Below, piece by piece: positions 33,600 through 46,698 of a stretch of DNA of 64,000 bases. Origin of the DNA: Aphelenchoides besseyi. Its lineage: Eukaryota > Nematoda > Chromadorea > Rhabditida > Aphelenchoididae. Position 1 is the first letter of the stretch. Each line of letters starts with the position of its first letter. Where the stretch lies: the NCBI GenBank assembly GCA_024699855.1, contig JAMPIQ010000001.1, positions 12,896,001 through 12,960,000 of the forward strand, written 5' to 3'. The notes beneath the pieces were generated by a model, which was not told the DNA's origin, did not search any database, and saw only the letters and a program-made list of their open reading frames with translations. The position numbers and the translations under genes are program-made.

Positions 33600-34324
33600 C
33601 ACTCCAAGACGTCGCTTAAATTTGTTGATCGCGTATTTGCTAATCTCGTCCTCAACTTCTTCCATAACTCTGAATCAGATGTCCTCCTTAAGCTTCCGCG
33701 CAAACTTGCGATCTCATTGATTCACATGCTCCAACGTTTCATTGAGTTGACGGATCATTCAGTAGCATAAGCTAAAACCGGTTGGTGGTTTTGGACCAGT
33801 GAAAAGATCAGAACACTGTCACGGATAAATTTTCACAAGTTAGTTGCATTGGTTGACGTATTTATTCAATTTATTTTTAGAAACAACCAAACTTATTTCG
33901 TGTTAGCACATCCTCAGCGTATTTCAACCCTAATTCTCTTCCGTTTCTTTATTCAACAGTAACCATCACCTCTTTAAATGCGCTCACATTTGCAACAACA
34001 GTTTTTGTGTAACCCTTTGCACATCATACTAGAAAAGAAGAATTTGGACATCAGCCGAGTTCATTGCAATAGCGATCTTCCTTCTTTATATTCGCATGCT
34101 ATTCCGTGCATCTTTTTATTGTTGTAGACTTAGCTTGTCGATCGTATTCATGGCTCTTTTCATTTTCAATTGCAGCCATTGTTCTCACAATACTTCTTCC
34201 ATCATTTATTCCTATTGAAATCAAACAGTAAAACATGAGAATTTACATGATAGACGCCAAATGTTTTCGAAAGAATCAATACAGTAAATTTGAGACATCG
34301 ATAAGTGAAACATAAGCTAGAAAG
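33600..34324. other. Intergenic, about 720 bases
   Basis: No gene recognised; it contains the 3' flank of the PEPCK gene. Confidence 0.45.
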
Positions 34325-37014
34325 TTACAGAGCTTGAATGCGCTTTTCCTGTGCGTCCAACTCTTTGCGAATTTCAGCTGGAAGATCGGGACCCACTTGT
34401 TCTTCGAAGAACTGACGAACTGCCTTTGCATCTTCATGCCAATAATCGGGAGGTAACGACATCAACTCGTCCATGTGAACTTCGCCCAATCCGCTGGTAT
34501 TGAGCGCTTCTTTAGTTGGAATGATTCCAACCGCTGTTTCTTTTCCGATTCCTTCTTCGCCATCCAAACGTCGAATAATCCAATCGATCACACGAATCTA
34601 AAAAATAGACGATTATTCGGCTTTCCAATGACACTTACATTCTCTCCGAAACCAGGCCACAAGAATTTTCCATCCGAAGACTTGCGGAACCAATTGACAT
34701 GGAAGATTTCTGGCATCTACGAAACCACTTTATGCTATGATGTCGATTCATAAACTTTTACCTTTCGACCATCTTGTTTCATATCAAGCCAATGTTGCAA
34801 GTAATGACCGAAGTTGTAGCCCATGAACGGTCTTAGCGCCATTGGATCCCAAAGCAATTTCTTGCCTAAAATGCCGATCAGATAAACGCCGATCACAAGT
34901 GTTTACCGGTATGTTCAGCAGCAGCCGTAGCTTCGGATTTCAAACAAGCACCAGTGAAAACGCCATGATTCCAGTTGAAAGCCTGATAGATCAATGGCAC
35001 ACCTTGTGGCCGACGGCCGCCTACAATCAAAAAAGTTGCTTGCAGCAATTTTTGTCTTAATTGTTTTGTAGGTTCAAAAAACTCAAAAAAGCTTTTTTGC
35101 TCTAGAGCTTAAATGACGTTCATTTAATGTGTCAAACTTACCGAAAATGATTGCATCAATAGGCACTCCAGTAGGCGATTCCCAATCAGGATGAATAATG
35201 GGACATTGAGAAGCTGGAGCACAAAAGCGAGAATTCGGATGAGCAGCCGGGGTTGGATCACCCAATTTCCACGGATTTCCAAGCCAATCGGTAATCTGAA
35301 AATGCTCAATCAATTTATCTTTTAAAATGTAATCTAATGAATAAAACTAATCCGTTACCTGCACATTTTTGTCCTTAATTTCATCTTCCAGTCCTTCCCA
35401 GTAATAATGACCGTCGTCGGTTTCGGCAACATTTGTGAAAATTGAATTCCGTTGGAATGTTGCAACTGCCATCGGATTTGTCTAAAATAAACGTCTGATG
35501 AATCAACCAACTAGTGTCTACCTTTTTGGATGTTCCAGGAGCAACGCCAAAGAATCCGGCTTCAGGATTGATTGCGTACAAACGTCCGTCTTCTCCGAAA
35601 CGCATCCAAGCGATGTCGTCACCAACAACGCGAATTTTCCAATCTTTCCATCCTTCTGGTGGTTCCAACATTGCCAAATTGGTTTTTCCACAAGCCGATG
35701 GGAACGCAGCAGCAATGAAATGCTCCTTACCATTTGGTCGAGTAACACCTGCAAACAGTTATCTTAATTGTTGTATTGAATGGTTGATCAAGAATCACGC
35801 ATTAACACTTACCCATAATCAACATGTGTTCAGCCATCCATCCTTCATCGCGAGCAATGTTCGATGCAATACGCAGTGCAAAGCATTTTTTGCCCAACAA
35901 CGAGTTGCCACCATATCCTAAAATCTTGGCCATCAACTTTTTATCGACAATCGCAATCTTTACCTGAGCCGTACGACCAAATTTCACGTTCAGCCGGTCG
36001 ATGAGCAATCATCGTTTTGTCCGGATTGCATGGCCAATGATTGATCACACGTTCTGAATTTAGTTAATTCGTTTTTTATTGTAAATTCTCTTACGTTTGA
36101 CCGGTCGAGGCAAACCAACCGAATGAATACAACGAACGAAATCTCCTTCTCCCAACACGTCCCAGACCTGAAAATCAATTCATGTTTTTCTGTTTAATCT
36201 TCGATATGTGACTAGTAAACTGTAAGCGAACACTACCAACATACATGAGGATTAACACGAGTCATGATTCGCATCGACAAGACAACGTAGTTTGCATCGG
36301 TCAACTGAAATTGAAACAATTTTGATTATCCTTCTTCAATCTCACCTGAATTCCAATCTTCGATAGTGGAGAACCGAGTGGTCCCATCGAGAATGGAATA
36401 ACGTACATTATCCGACCGGCCATACAACCCGGAAATCGAGCATCCAACTCATCGGCAAATTGAGTTGGCGGCATCCAATGCCCCATGATCGGTTCGATTC
36501 CTTCTGGCGTATGAGTGACCGTCTAAAAGTCAATTGGTTGCTGTCATTGAATAGAACTATTTACTTGATATTTATCGGGTGTAACAATCCAGGTTTTGCT
36601 TTCAACTCGAGCAACATCTTTGGGATCAGTTCGACAAAGAAAATTGTTCTCGTAGGCACTCAACGGACTTAACATCCCGCGTTCAATCAGTTTGTGGGTG
36701 ATTTCGTCCGCTTCATGTTCACTGCCATCGCAAATGTAGATTCCTCGTGGCCGACAAAGCTCCGCTTTCTCCGCGATAAATCGCTGCACTTTGAACGGCA
36801 ACAAGTGAAAATCACCCTTCAGAATCGGCATATGACCCAAACGACGGGTAACCACTTCGTTGATTACGTAAAACGCATCTTCGGAGATTTGACGAAGACT
36901 CGCATTCGCCGCCTTGATTTCTGTAAAAAAAGAGTCAAGATTGAGCTTCAACTCTACAGACAAACCTTTCGCAATATCACGGTAGGATGTCAATTTGCTT
37001 GGATCAATAGTCAT
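34325..37014 (-). CDS. pck: Phosphoenolpyruvate carboxykinase (GTP)
   Basis: Multi-exon gene from ATG 37014 to TAA 34325. Exons in order carry GEFHLL-like [28 protein letters not shown] (PEP/oxaloacetate binding), [20 protein letters not shown] across a 46-base intron, [13 protein letters not shown] (the kinase-1a P-loop with the reactive Cys), [10 protein letters not shown] (metal-binding Asp), [15 protein letters not shown] and FLWPGFGEN (nucleotide binding). All catalytic landmarks are intact. The enzyme makes PEP from oxaloacetate with GTP in gluconeogenesis and related pathways. No organelle-targeting signal is obvious at [14 protein letters not shown], so it is probably cytosolic. Confidence 0.96.
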
Positions 37015-37737
37015 TTTCGATATCTGACTAACAGAATTTGTTCGTCAACTGAAACAAACAAAATGAATTTGAGCGCGAAGAACAACAAATCCCGAAATGT
37101 GGAGTGCGAACGACAAAATTTAAACAAGAACAGAACGGGGGTCAAAGTCTGTCGAGTGGGTAAACTGACGGACTTGTGATACGAGAAGCAACGTGCTGAC
37201 CGGTAAGTCAAAATCGAAAAGCAAATAAACACCCCGTATATGCTTCTGATAAAGATTTCAACCCATTAGACCACATGTTTCTTCTAATTCTTTCAATTTT
37301 GTCTATACGCAGGCAAAAGATTGCCTTTTACGCAGTCAAGTATCATCAATCAGTCAGAATGAAGATTACACACCGAAAACGACCTTTCGTCTTTTATCAA
37401 CGTTTCAGTAAGCGAGTCGGGTAACCGCAATCATCAAACCCTCAACACAGAGACCCGACACACGACCAGAATGCCCAGAGAGTACTTCCCGTTCAAGATT
37501 ATCGAAGAAGTCGTTTATTTATAGTGAAAAGGGGCAGTCGGTTTTTGTTCTTTCCAACGCGCTGAACCACGAGCTACCGATCAAAGTACGTTCAACGTTT
37601 CTTGAAAAGACAAATTGAGCGATACTACCCACGATAATACTCATCAACAAATTTAACCCCAATTATAATCGACCATCAACAAACATTATTTGCTAAAAAC
37701 GGTAATTAAAATTAACTAAAACATATCCATTTGGTCA
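37015..37737. other. Intergenic, PEPCK upstream region
   Basis: No gene recognised. It holds the promoter side of PEPCK; no TATA box close to the start codon was identified. Confidence 0.45.
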
Positions 37738-38016
37738 TTATAATAGTTTATGACAAGCAAACAAACGTGCGAATGAATCACGGCAAAAATCACGTTTATT
37801 ACATCGATGCATGTTATTGACGGAAAGAAAACGAATGAGAAGATAGTCGTTCTTTTGCTCGATTTCCACTTCCTCTATGAAGTTTATCTTGCTCAAATAG
37901 AACGCAAAGTCCGAACATAAACGAAGAGCAACGGCCATAAAGTTCAAAGTCCATGTGGTCAAAAAGTCGCAAAACGAGAAGCTCGGAGGGTAAACGAATT
38001 GTAGAGGCAATTCGAT
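37738..38016 (-). CDS. Unassigned open frame
   Basis: A 90-residue frame preceded by an acceptor-like TCGTTAG at 38017. It contains FSFCDFLTTWTLNFMAVALR and ends RLFACHKLL. No partner exon was found between it and the proteasome gene only 96 bases upstream, so it may be a chance frame in the 3' flank. Confidence 0.25.
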   Translation of the reverse strand: MELPLQFVYPPSFSFCDFLTTWTLNFMAVALRLCSDFAFYLSKINFIEEVEIEQKNDYLLIRFLSVNNMHRCNKRDFCRDSFARLFACHKLL

Positions 38017-38111
38017 CTAACGAGACTACGAAGACAATATGGTTATAAACTCTTATTAGATGTTTATTCGTAACTTAAAGAAAAGAACATCAATTGAAAG
38101 TTCATTGATGT

Positions 38112-39210
38112 TTAGCGGATTGCTTTTGCGTTGTTGTACAGTTGATCGACCACCGTATCCAACGCATGAATCGACTGAACCGAAAGCTCACAAGTCTTTT
38201 CATGGTGTTTTACATCATAGACCACAAGCATGCCCTCATTCTGATACAAACTGCCTAAAAAACGAACGACTTAGGAAGGACGACATTTCCAGTTTACCAA
38301 AGAATTTACGATCCAAAATCATTTGAGCCAACTTCTTCTCAACTTTTTCGGACGGTAATCCGATTAAACGAGCGATATGTGCAATATCGACATACGAATA
38401 CGGTTCGATTTGACGGCCCAATTCCTTTTCGAGCATTTGATCGTTGAGTGCGTTGAAATGTTTCTTAACCACCGCATCGTCTTGCAACTCCTTCTTGTAT
38501 TTGTCAAATGCCTAAATATTCGAAATTGACTGAACGTTCCCGTATGCTTACCTCCGTAAACTCTTTCAAAGATCGATTCTTTGCGGCGGTTCCAATTGCC
38601 AACATCGCCGTAATTTCATTGCCCAAGTACTTGGACGCGTGTTTGGTCGCTGTGATGTGTGAAATTTCTTCGGGAAGATCGAGCATAACTTTGCACAACA
38701 GCATGTACTTGAGAGCACAAATTGCTTCTGACGGCTTGTTAGCCAAATCGTAGCCTTCGAAGGACTCGTAAAAGTACGAAAAAGCGGTTTTGAAGTCTCG
38801 TTCATCGGCCGCATGCAAGATTCCGGATTGCAAGTCGAGACTCGCTTGAGTTGCCGGCGACACGTACATCGAATTGGCAGTCGTACGAGCGGAAATCAAC
38901 GCGGTACGAGCTTTCGACAAACTGCCAAGAAAATAACACGCTTTGCTTTCTTCCAAATGTACATCAACGATCAGCTCTTTATCGTCGACTTTCTTCAGAT
39001 CACGAATAAGCTCAGTGGCTGAAAACGAATTTCGAATGGAAACGAAATTGTCCACTGACCTTTTTGAAGAGCTTGTGGATGACGTTGAAGCGCATTCAAC
39101 AGATGTACCAAACGTGCTTGAAGCTTATGACGTACGAACAATCGATTATTGGCTTCACGAATCTCTTCCTCCACAGTTTTGATCTCATTTTCAAGTTCAA
39201 GAGCAGCCAT
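38112..39210 (-). CDS. rpn-6: 26S proteasome lid subunit RPN-6 / PSMD11, N-terminally short
   Basis: Exons 39210-39060, 39018-38552, 38511-38298 and 38254-38112 join in phase (324 residues). The alpha-solenoid contains RDLKKVDDKELIVDVHL, ARTALISARTTANSMY, DFKTAFSYFYESFEGYD and ALKYMLLCKVMLDLPE, which match PSMD11. The PCI-domain part follows (EPYSYVDIAHIARLIGL, KVEKKLAQMILDRKFFG), as does the C-terminal helix (LDTVVDQLYNNAKAIR). The family is usually about 420 residues. Here roughly the first 95 are absent, and ATG 39210 begins directly at a shortened repeat. Its neighbour upstream on the same strand is the cuticle collagen. Confidence 0.92.
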
Positions 39211-39380
39211 TTCGACCACAAAAATCCAAAACAAATGAACTCGACCGTCGGTTCGTCATACAAAACCGAAATATCATCAAAAGCGAATTGCTGGATCATC
39301 GATTTTTCGGGATTTTGGATAATGTGAGAATGTTTATTAGTTCATTGATTGCACGATTAATCAAACAGCTAAGCTTCAAA

Positions 39381-41055
39381 TTAAATAACACGTGGATAAG
39401 AACGTCCGACAAGTGCGGCGTTTCGTTTGTATGGCCGAATTCCTGGTTGTCCTCCGGTTGCACTGGTACTCTCGTACTTTTGCGGTGCATAGCCGTAAAC
39501 TGCTTGGTTCTGACTTTCTTTTGGCTTATTCGTACGTCCGGGACATGGACAATAAGTAGCATCCTAAAAGCATTTGGACTATTCTTCGTATCGATTTATT
39601 TAGTACTTTTCCCGGTGTACCCGCAGGTCCCGTTTGCCCAATCGCTCCGTCTTGGCCTAAACATTTCGTGTTTAACTTACTAAAGAATTACAACCAACCT
39701 TGAGGGCCTCGATTTCCCGCTGGTCCCGCTGGTCCTGGTGGTCTTAAAAATGAGAATATTTAATGGCTTTTACGTTCATTTTGCTTATCATCTTTTCCTC
39801 GTTGACCGTCAGGACCTTGAAATCCGACCAAACCTTTCGGACCGGCTTCACCAGCTGAAATCAACGACAATTGTTATTCGTATTCAGTTGGAGTGCACTG
39901 ACTTTTTCCCTTTTCACCAGGTGGTCCTTAAAATGAAGTTAATACACGTTTTCATTGCAATTCAACAACCTTTAACACCTCTGACTCCGTCTAATCCCGG
40001 CGGTCCTTGTTCTCCTTGTTTTCCTAATTCGATGTTACAATTACAATAAATCACAGGCGTTTACTTACCGGGTGTTCCATTTTCACCCATGTTACCTATA
40101 TTTAAAGAGTTTAACCATTGAAACAATTCGAATTACCTGGATTTCCAGCATAACCTAAACAAAGCTATTACTTCGTGGCTTCAATTCATTCACTTACCGG
40201 GTCTACCATCATCTCCATTTCGACCTTTCGGACCTTGAGGACCTTCAACTCCCGGTGGCCCAATTTCTCCTGCCAAACCCGTCGGACCACTAGAAAACGA
40301 TTACTTAATCTTAAAGTTCTAAATACCGTGGGCCTCGAGGACACGTTCGACAAGAGGGACCCTGAAAACACAATCATTTTCTGTTATGATTCCTGTCAAC
40401 TTACGCGAACTTCAATTGGTGGTACAATTCCAACAATTCCTTGTTCACCTAAACGCTTTTCAACAAATGTTCAAGTTACGGTTCTTTACCGGCTTGTCCT
40501 CTTTCTCCTGGAGTACCGTCTAAATTCAATGTAAGTTGGGAAATCAATGTTAATTGAACCTAATCCTGGTCGTCCTAAAATACCTTTTGATTAAACTAAA
40601 TACTCACAATCGATCTCACCTTGCATGCCTCTTGGTCCCGGTAAACAATTGTTGTGAGTTTGACACGCTGGAAAAACTCATTAGTTGTTTATCAGTTTGC
40701 TTTCAACTAACTGCATGCCGGTTTAATGTTTTCGGGGATCACAAACGTATCCGGCAATGGATAAGCTTTGCGTAGATTTCGCGTTTTCGTTGCTTGACGT
40801 GCACTTCGATGATGTTCATCGGGCAAATGACGAACGTCAATTAACTCATCCCATGCTTTGTTGGCGATTGCTCGAAACTCATCAGATCGAACTTTCAACT
40901 GAAAATTTGCATTAATCTGGTCGATTTGTTCTCAGGTTTACCAGCTCGTCGATTTGTCCAATTCGTTGAAGAAACGTTGGAACATAAAGAAGGAGAGTAA
41001 GAAATGCGGTCAAAGACAATCCAACCGCACAATAGCCGGCAGTTTGAGCCGACAT
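39381..41055 (-). CDS. Cuticle collagen with many micro-exons
   Basis: ATG 41055 starts MSAQTAGYCAVGLSLTAFL, an N-terminal signal-anchor of the nematode cuticle collagen type. The next exon (LKVRSDEFRAIANKAWDELI) ends before CQTHNNCLPGPRG, a Cys pair flanking the first Gly-X-Y block. Gly-X-Y exons follow on the minus strand (GLDGTPGERGQAG, RGPTGLAGEIGPPGVEGPQG, GPPGPAGPAGNRGPQG and others), interrupted by CRTCPRG. The end is DATYCPCPGR plus a Tyr/Gln-rich tail, TAA at 39381. At least a dozen 35-45 base introns split the helix into exons of 15-90 bases, far more than in Caenorhabditis col genes. Confidence 0.85.
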
Positions 41056-41336
41056 TCTTTTACATCAGTCGATGATGAGAATGACGCGATTCCAAACAGC
41101 GAACTAATTAAAAACAGAAACCAAAAGAGATGAATGGCGATTTTTTCGTTCAAGAGCCTCCGACGAACATCAATTAACAACGTCAATTGTAGTCGCCTCA
41201 TACACTTGACGACCAGCACTACGAAGACCATACGGTCACTCTCTTCTTCAGAACATTCGCATATTTGGATACAACGATTTATTTACAATTACAATCGCTA
41301 GATATGCAAATATTACAGAAATTTGAAGTAAAACTG

Positions 41337-43062
41337 TTAGCCCGTTGGTTTAGTCGGTTCCAACACTTCAAACTCTTCGTCGCTGTCAAATTGCGGATCA
41401 GCAAAATCTTCGTAATCTAAAATCGAAATGTCAAATGATCGTGTTTCCTGGCTGTTACCTTTCTCTGAACACGTGCTTTGAGCAGCTCGTGTGTAAGGAA
41501 CATATGGCGGATAATAACTCGGTCGTTGATCCATGAGCTCGAAAATCGGTGCTTTCGATGCGGGCAACACTTTGTCCTAAACACTGTGTTACTGATGCAT
41601 ATTCAGCGGTTAACCTTTAATGCAATGATCAAATCATTGAAATCGTCTTCACATGCACAAAGGAAACCCAACGCTAACGATGGATCCAACGAATCGAAAT
41701 ACATGTATTGGAGTTCTGAACAGTGAAACGAAGAGTCGTCGAACGCACCAACTTCTTCACTTTCATCATCCGGCAGTTCTTCGATCAACTTCCCGTTAGG
41801 TTCACAAGCTTCAACCGTTTGTTGGTCTAATTCATCGGTTTTCAAATCGTCAAATTCGTCCACATCGTTGTCGCCATTCGAACCCAATGACTCGATTGTC
41901 TGCGCATTTCCAAATTGACCGTCTTGTTCTTCAACCAAAATAACATTTTTTTCGTCTTGAACTTCTTGGGCAACTAAACACACCATTGAATAGAATGATT
42001 TACAAGTATTACCTTCAAAATCTAATGAACTTGAAGATTTCAGTGGTGGATCCAAATCGACGGTCATTTGAGCGGTATGCGGGTCCAAATAGAACAGTTC
42101 TTCTCCCGAGTATCCGGTGAAGAAAACCGCGTGATTCGGCCGTCCACCCAAAATACCACAACATTGCGGAAGTTTAAAAAACTCCTAAACAATGACATTT
42201 GAGATAATCGCCAATTGCTTACTTGTATGGGTTTCAAGTATTCTCGATTAATCGAATTCAACCCCAATCGCAGTGGTACAAGAATCAAGATCGGTCGCCA
42301 CGGTTTTTCCACAGCATTCGAATCCAATTTAAGTCGTTTATCATGATCCGGTTCAGTCTGTGAACTCAGACTTAACGTAACAGACAAACGAACTTACCAC
42401 ATCTTCGAATGAGGTTGCTGCTAATTGACGAACATCGCTGGCGAAAAGCACGTTGTCCATTGCAACATGAACGCCAATCTTCGACCAATCGTCGTAAATG
42501 ACCAACTTTTTCAAACACTGAGAAATCGTATTCGGACCAAACCATTCGCACAATTGTCGGCCTTCGTTGACACCCATTTGAGCTATAAACATGAATACGT
42601 GAAATGAAGACTATGCATACCGATTTGTTGCAATGAGTACAAGGATTTTCGTTTGTCTTGAAACATTCTCAACAAATTGCGATACTTTCGATTTGTCGAA
42701 CCGGGACTCCATTGCCAATCTCTTCCCAAATGCACGATCGTTAACGCGTGTGCCAAAAGCATTTGTCCACATCGTAACATACAACCCCAACCTTTATCGC
42801 TTGTTGGTCCATCACCTCCTAAACACAATTGAAATTATTCGTTGTGTCGTTTATCTACCAATTGCAGGAAAGTTTGTTCGATAAGTAAACCAAAGGAATG
42901 ATCGAGAAGACTCTTGAATTTGTTGTTTGTCTGAAAACACACATTAACGTTCGTTTCAAGCACTAGCCAACCTTCAGTACAAAAACAAGTACCCAGAAGA
43001 TAAGTGAACTCTCCGAATTGCGCGGTACGAAACGAATTGATTTTGATGAAACCCAAATCCAT
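41337..43062 (-). CDS. atg-4: Autophagy cysteine protease ATG4
   Basis: ATG 43062 ([16 protein letters not shown]) is chosen because the N-terminus then aligns with ATG4, and exons join to [20 protein letters not shown]. The catalytic Cys is in [18 protein letters not shown] and the Asp-His pair in FYLDPHTAQ complete the triad. [13 protein letters not shown] and a C-terminal FEVLEP, a likely LC3-interacting motif, are present. An acidic insert of about 80 residues (41.75-41.95 kb, [17 protein letters not shown] and similar) lies between the triad His and the C-terminal domain. The enzyme processes and deconjugates ATG8/LGG proteins. Confidence 0.93.
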
Positions 43063-43352
43063 TTTAAAGGAAACCAGTATTCCAACTTGTTTTCGGTAAT
43101 TGGCACAAGCCTTCAAAGCACAATCTGTAAGCTGGAGAGCACAGTGAGTAGTCGCTTTCACTTGTTTGATCACTCCATTGTCTCCTCTCTAAGTCTTGGT
43201 TTAAGAAGCAGGTTAGTTTCCGACAAGATATCACAATGTCATTCGACATCTCAATAGACGAACAGTCGCTTTTGCTGCGTAAAATTTAACAAAGCGAATA
43301 ACACAAAATCAACAAATAGGTGCTTGAAAACAATTAAAACCAATTTTCTCGA

Positions 43353-46300
43353 TCAGTTTTCTTCGTCGGAGATCAACAGCAATAAACCGTCTGAGGCCAA
43401 TTGTCGCAAGTTCGGATTTTGACGAGTATCATTGGCGTATTTGTGCAAAATCTGATGAACATTCTTCTTCGGAACACCACTGAGCTTGCAAAAAAGTGGC
43501 CAACTACAATTAGAAAATTCGTTAACGAACATGACGAAACCGTCTTACCATTCCATGATCGTTGCTTGAAGTTTGTATCCGCTGCTTTGAGTGTAAACAG
43601 CCGATGTCTGTTGTGACTGATTGAAAACCTTGAGCATGTAGTTGTGAAGAGGTTCGTCAAGATCTTGCAGAATTTTCTGATAAACAAACGATTTGGAGAC
43701 TTCGCACATGCAAAGAACGACACGCAGCTCCGCAGCAACGATCAGCTTGTCGGGTGCTGTGATATTCGTTTTTGCTTGATTGAAAGTGCGACGCATCGAA
43801 ATCGACATTGGCAACCAGTTCTGATGAATCATTGGCAAAAGCTGATCGTCAAAATTGCGAATGAAACGAAATCCCGCACACAACAAGTCCGCAAGCAGAA
43901 TTCGAGTGTACGGATGAACGGAATGATGTAAATGTTGAACACTACAAACAAACGAATGAGAAACCAAGCAATTGAACTAACCGTTGCAAGATCTTTTCAA
44001 CACACGAAATCAGCGGTGGCGGCGGTTCCTTCTCGTCACTCGGCACCTGCTGGCAATTCATCAACTCGGATTCTTTTTCGGCTCTCAACTTTTCAAACTT
44101 CTCACGAATTTTTTCCAAACGATCCCAATTGCCACCGACGTCTTGCGGATTCTCGTCTTCTTCATCCGATGACGAATCATCTCGAATCGTTTCTTTCGCT
44201 TCCATTTCATTAACCTCAACTTTGTCAATCCTTAAGTCCGGAAACCATTCGGTCACGGCCCGAATGAAGCTGATCATTGCTTTCAAGCACGGAACAATTC
44301 GCATCTGAATTCGGAGACTAAAAGTCGACATCAAAATGAAAGTCATACGTTGTCCTCGGTGTTGATTCCGGACAGCAATTCGGGGATCAAATTCACCAAA
44401 TCGTTTGTCATCTTCTGTCCATATCCCCGATCCAACAACGCGGCCAAAGCGAACGGAGATCGTGGATTTTTGTGTAAATTTCGAGTCATCAACGCCAACT
44501 TAAAAACCACTTTATCGGCGTTGTTGGCCATAAAAACTTCGGGATTTGTGCGATGTTTCTGAAATAAGTTATTTTAGTCTGTCTAGTAAAACCACTTTAG
44601 TACACGAATAATTCCATCTAAAGCAAACTGGGCAGCTGAGGCACAGATCAAATTGGTCGACGGAAGAAACTGTAGAAGAACATACAAGACGTCGACGAGC
44701 AATCGTTGGTAAAAACGTCGATCCGTGTGCATCGTTTGCATTGCAAATCCTATCGAAAGCAAAAGTGCACATGCTTCTACACTCTCTCGCGTGTTACAAC
44801 TCGAACTTGATCCTAAACCAAAGTGTGTAGTTTCATGAGCATAAGAACTCGAACCTGCTGGCGTTGCATTGTTGGGTTCTGGCTCGAGATTCGCAAACTT
44901 ATCCAAACATTTGATCCAATAGGTTACTTCTTTTCGCATCAATCTTTCCATGTTGTCGTTCGAATAAGAACCACAGCTTTTGGAGATTTCACTGCATAAG
45001 TGACAGATAATCAACGTGGCGTTCAAACGGCTATCCTTGGCTCCTGTTCGCATTGCATTGGAAAAGCAACGGAAAAGTTGCTGAAAAAAATAACAATGTA
45101 ATGAGCTTGTAATTGGCAATTTACTTTTCCGACAATATGTCGATTCGTCAACGTGGAACAAATATCCTTCAGTGTTTCCGAGTTGACTGGATCTTTCAAC
45201 GGAATCACACTGAATGGATCTAAAAAATTAGCTTATTGAAGTATACTTCTCATTCACGTACCGGAATCCTTTTCACAAGGCACAATTTTCGGGAGATCAA
45301 TTTCGATGTTGTTGACCAGTGCACGACGTAAACGACGAAAAAAGTTCGACGTTTCTCGATGCTTTTTGGCAACGTATTTCATAGCGTATGGCAACAAAAG
45401 CATCTTCATATACTTTGGCAGCTGAAACAGAATTATAAGAACATTTGTTTAACAAATTACCATTCTAAACGAATCCTCCAAATTTGCTTGTTTGTGCAGA
45501 ATGTTAGAGAGTACCGAATCGATTAAGACTTTTGTTTGTTTGATGTGTAGCTCATGATGACGATCGAAAACGGATTCATTTATATGTCGTACTTTCCTTC
45601 CGAGTCTGGAATGCATTCAGTTCATCAGTTTATTTTGAGTCCACTTGCTCGGTCCAAGAATCGTCCCAAAGACGAGCCATCAGTTGCATCAAAGAGAATA
45701 GAATACGTTCCCCTAATGCTGCGTTACATTGCTTTGTACAATCGGAGACGAGATTGAGTAATTTCAATCGTACAACTTCCGACTCTGATTGTGTTGTGAC
45801 TGAAATGCAATCTTCAATCTAGAAAACAAGCTCAGTAAACTCTCTTAATAACTAACCAATTTCAAGACTCGTTCTGCAGTTTCTTGAATCCATTTCTCGT
45901 CACGTCGAAGCGCAAAACGTTCTTGATCTGGCTCTAAATCAGGTGTTGAACGCAGTTTGGTGATAAGCTTGTCGTTCAATGTGGAAAGAAAGATCTCGTG
46001 AAGAATCTGAATCCACTGAATAGCTCACCCTAAGCTTCAAACTTACACTCAACGACATACCACAGAATCGAGAGTGTGTTTCTGTTTTGACAACTTTGAT
46101 ACACGTCATAGCAACTCCAGGCAATACGTAAGCAACTGATCCGGCATTTGAAGTCGATTCATTCGACTTTACAATGATCTTGAGCATTTGAGCGCAGTCG
46201 GCGCGTAACTCGTGATCGTTTGTTCGGTCGGATAAATGTTTACAAAGTATATCCACGAGTCGTCCAAACGCTATTCGACTTCGTGGCTCATACAATTCTG

Positions 46301-46507
46301 AAATTAGAAACCTTAAAAAATAATTTCAAATCTCCGTTTACCCTGTTTCGTGTCTCCATCAGAAAACAGTGCATTAACGCACGATTTGAACTGCGGAAAC
46401 AACTGCAGTAGTTGTCCTTTTGGTGCATCTTCATTCACTAACGACATAAACTTCAACAACACCGCAAATACCGGTTTCTGGTACCATTCTTTTGATAAAA
46501 TCGCCAT
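43353..46507 (-). CDS. TTI1: TTI1-like HEAT-repeat protein (TTT complex)
   Basis: A long multi-exon minus gene from ATG 46507 (MAILSKEWYQKPVFAV) to TGA 43353, roughly 900 residues. It is made of paired amphipathic helices (AFGRLVDILCKHLSD, SVEACALLLSIGFAMQTM, FRFIRNFDDQLLPMIHQNWLP, RVVLCMCEVSKSFVYQK). An acidic break (IRDDSSSDEEDENPQD) lies before the last third. The QLLPMIHQNW region followed by a CEVSKSF helix resembles TELO2-interacting protein 1, which with TEL2 and TTI2 matures PIKK kinases such as mTOR. Assignment rests on this C-terminal similarity and the overall HEAT layout; another HEAT protein is possible. Confidence 0.55.
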
Positions 46508-46698
46508 TTCTATTCACATCGAAAAGACCCGTGAACCTGAAATCCATATGAGCACTAAGATCATCAAGAGAAAGAAGTAAACGCTCTGTGACAACAAACA
46601 CTTGAACAGCACTCTCACTTCTATCTTCCAATAGAGTTTATTCAATTAACAATAACAATCAAAAGACAAACAACGGAAACTTAACAATCGAGTGCCAA

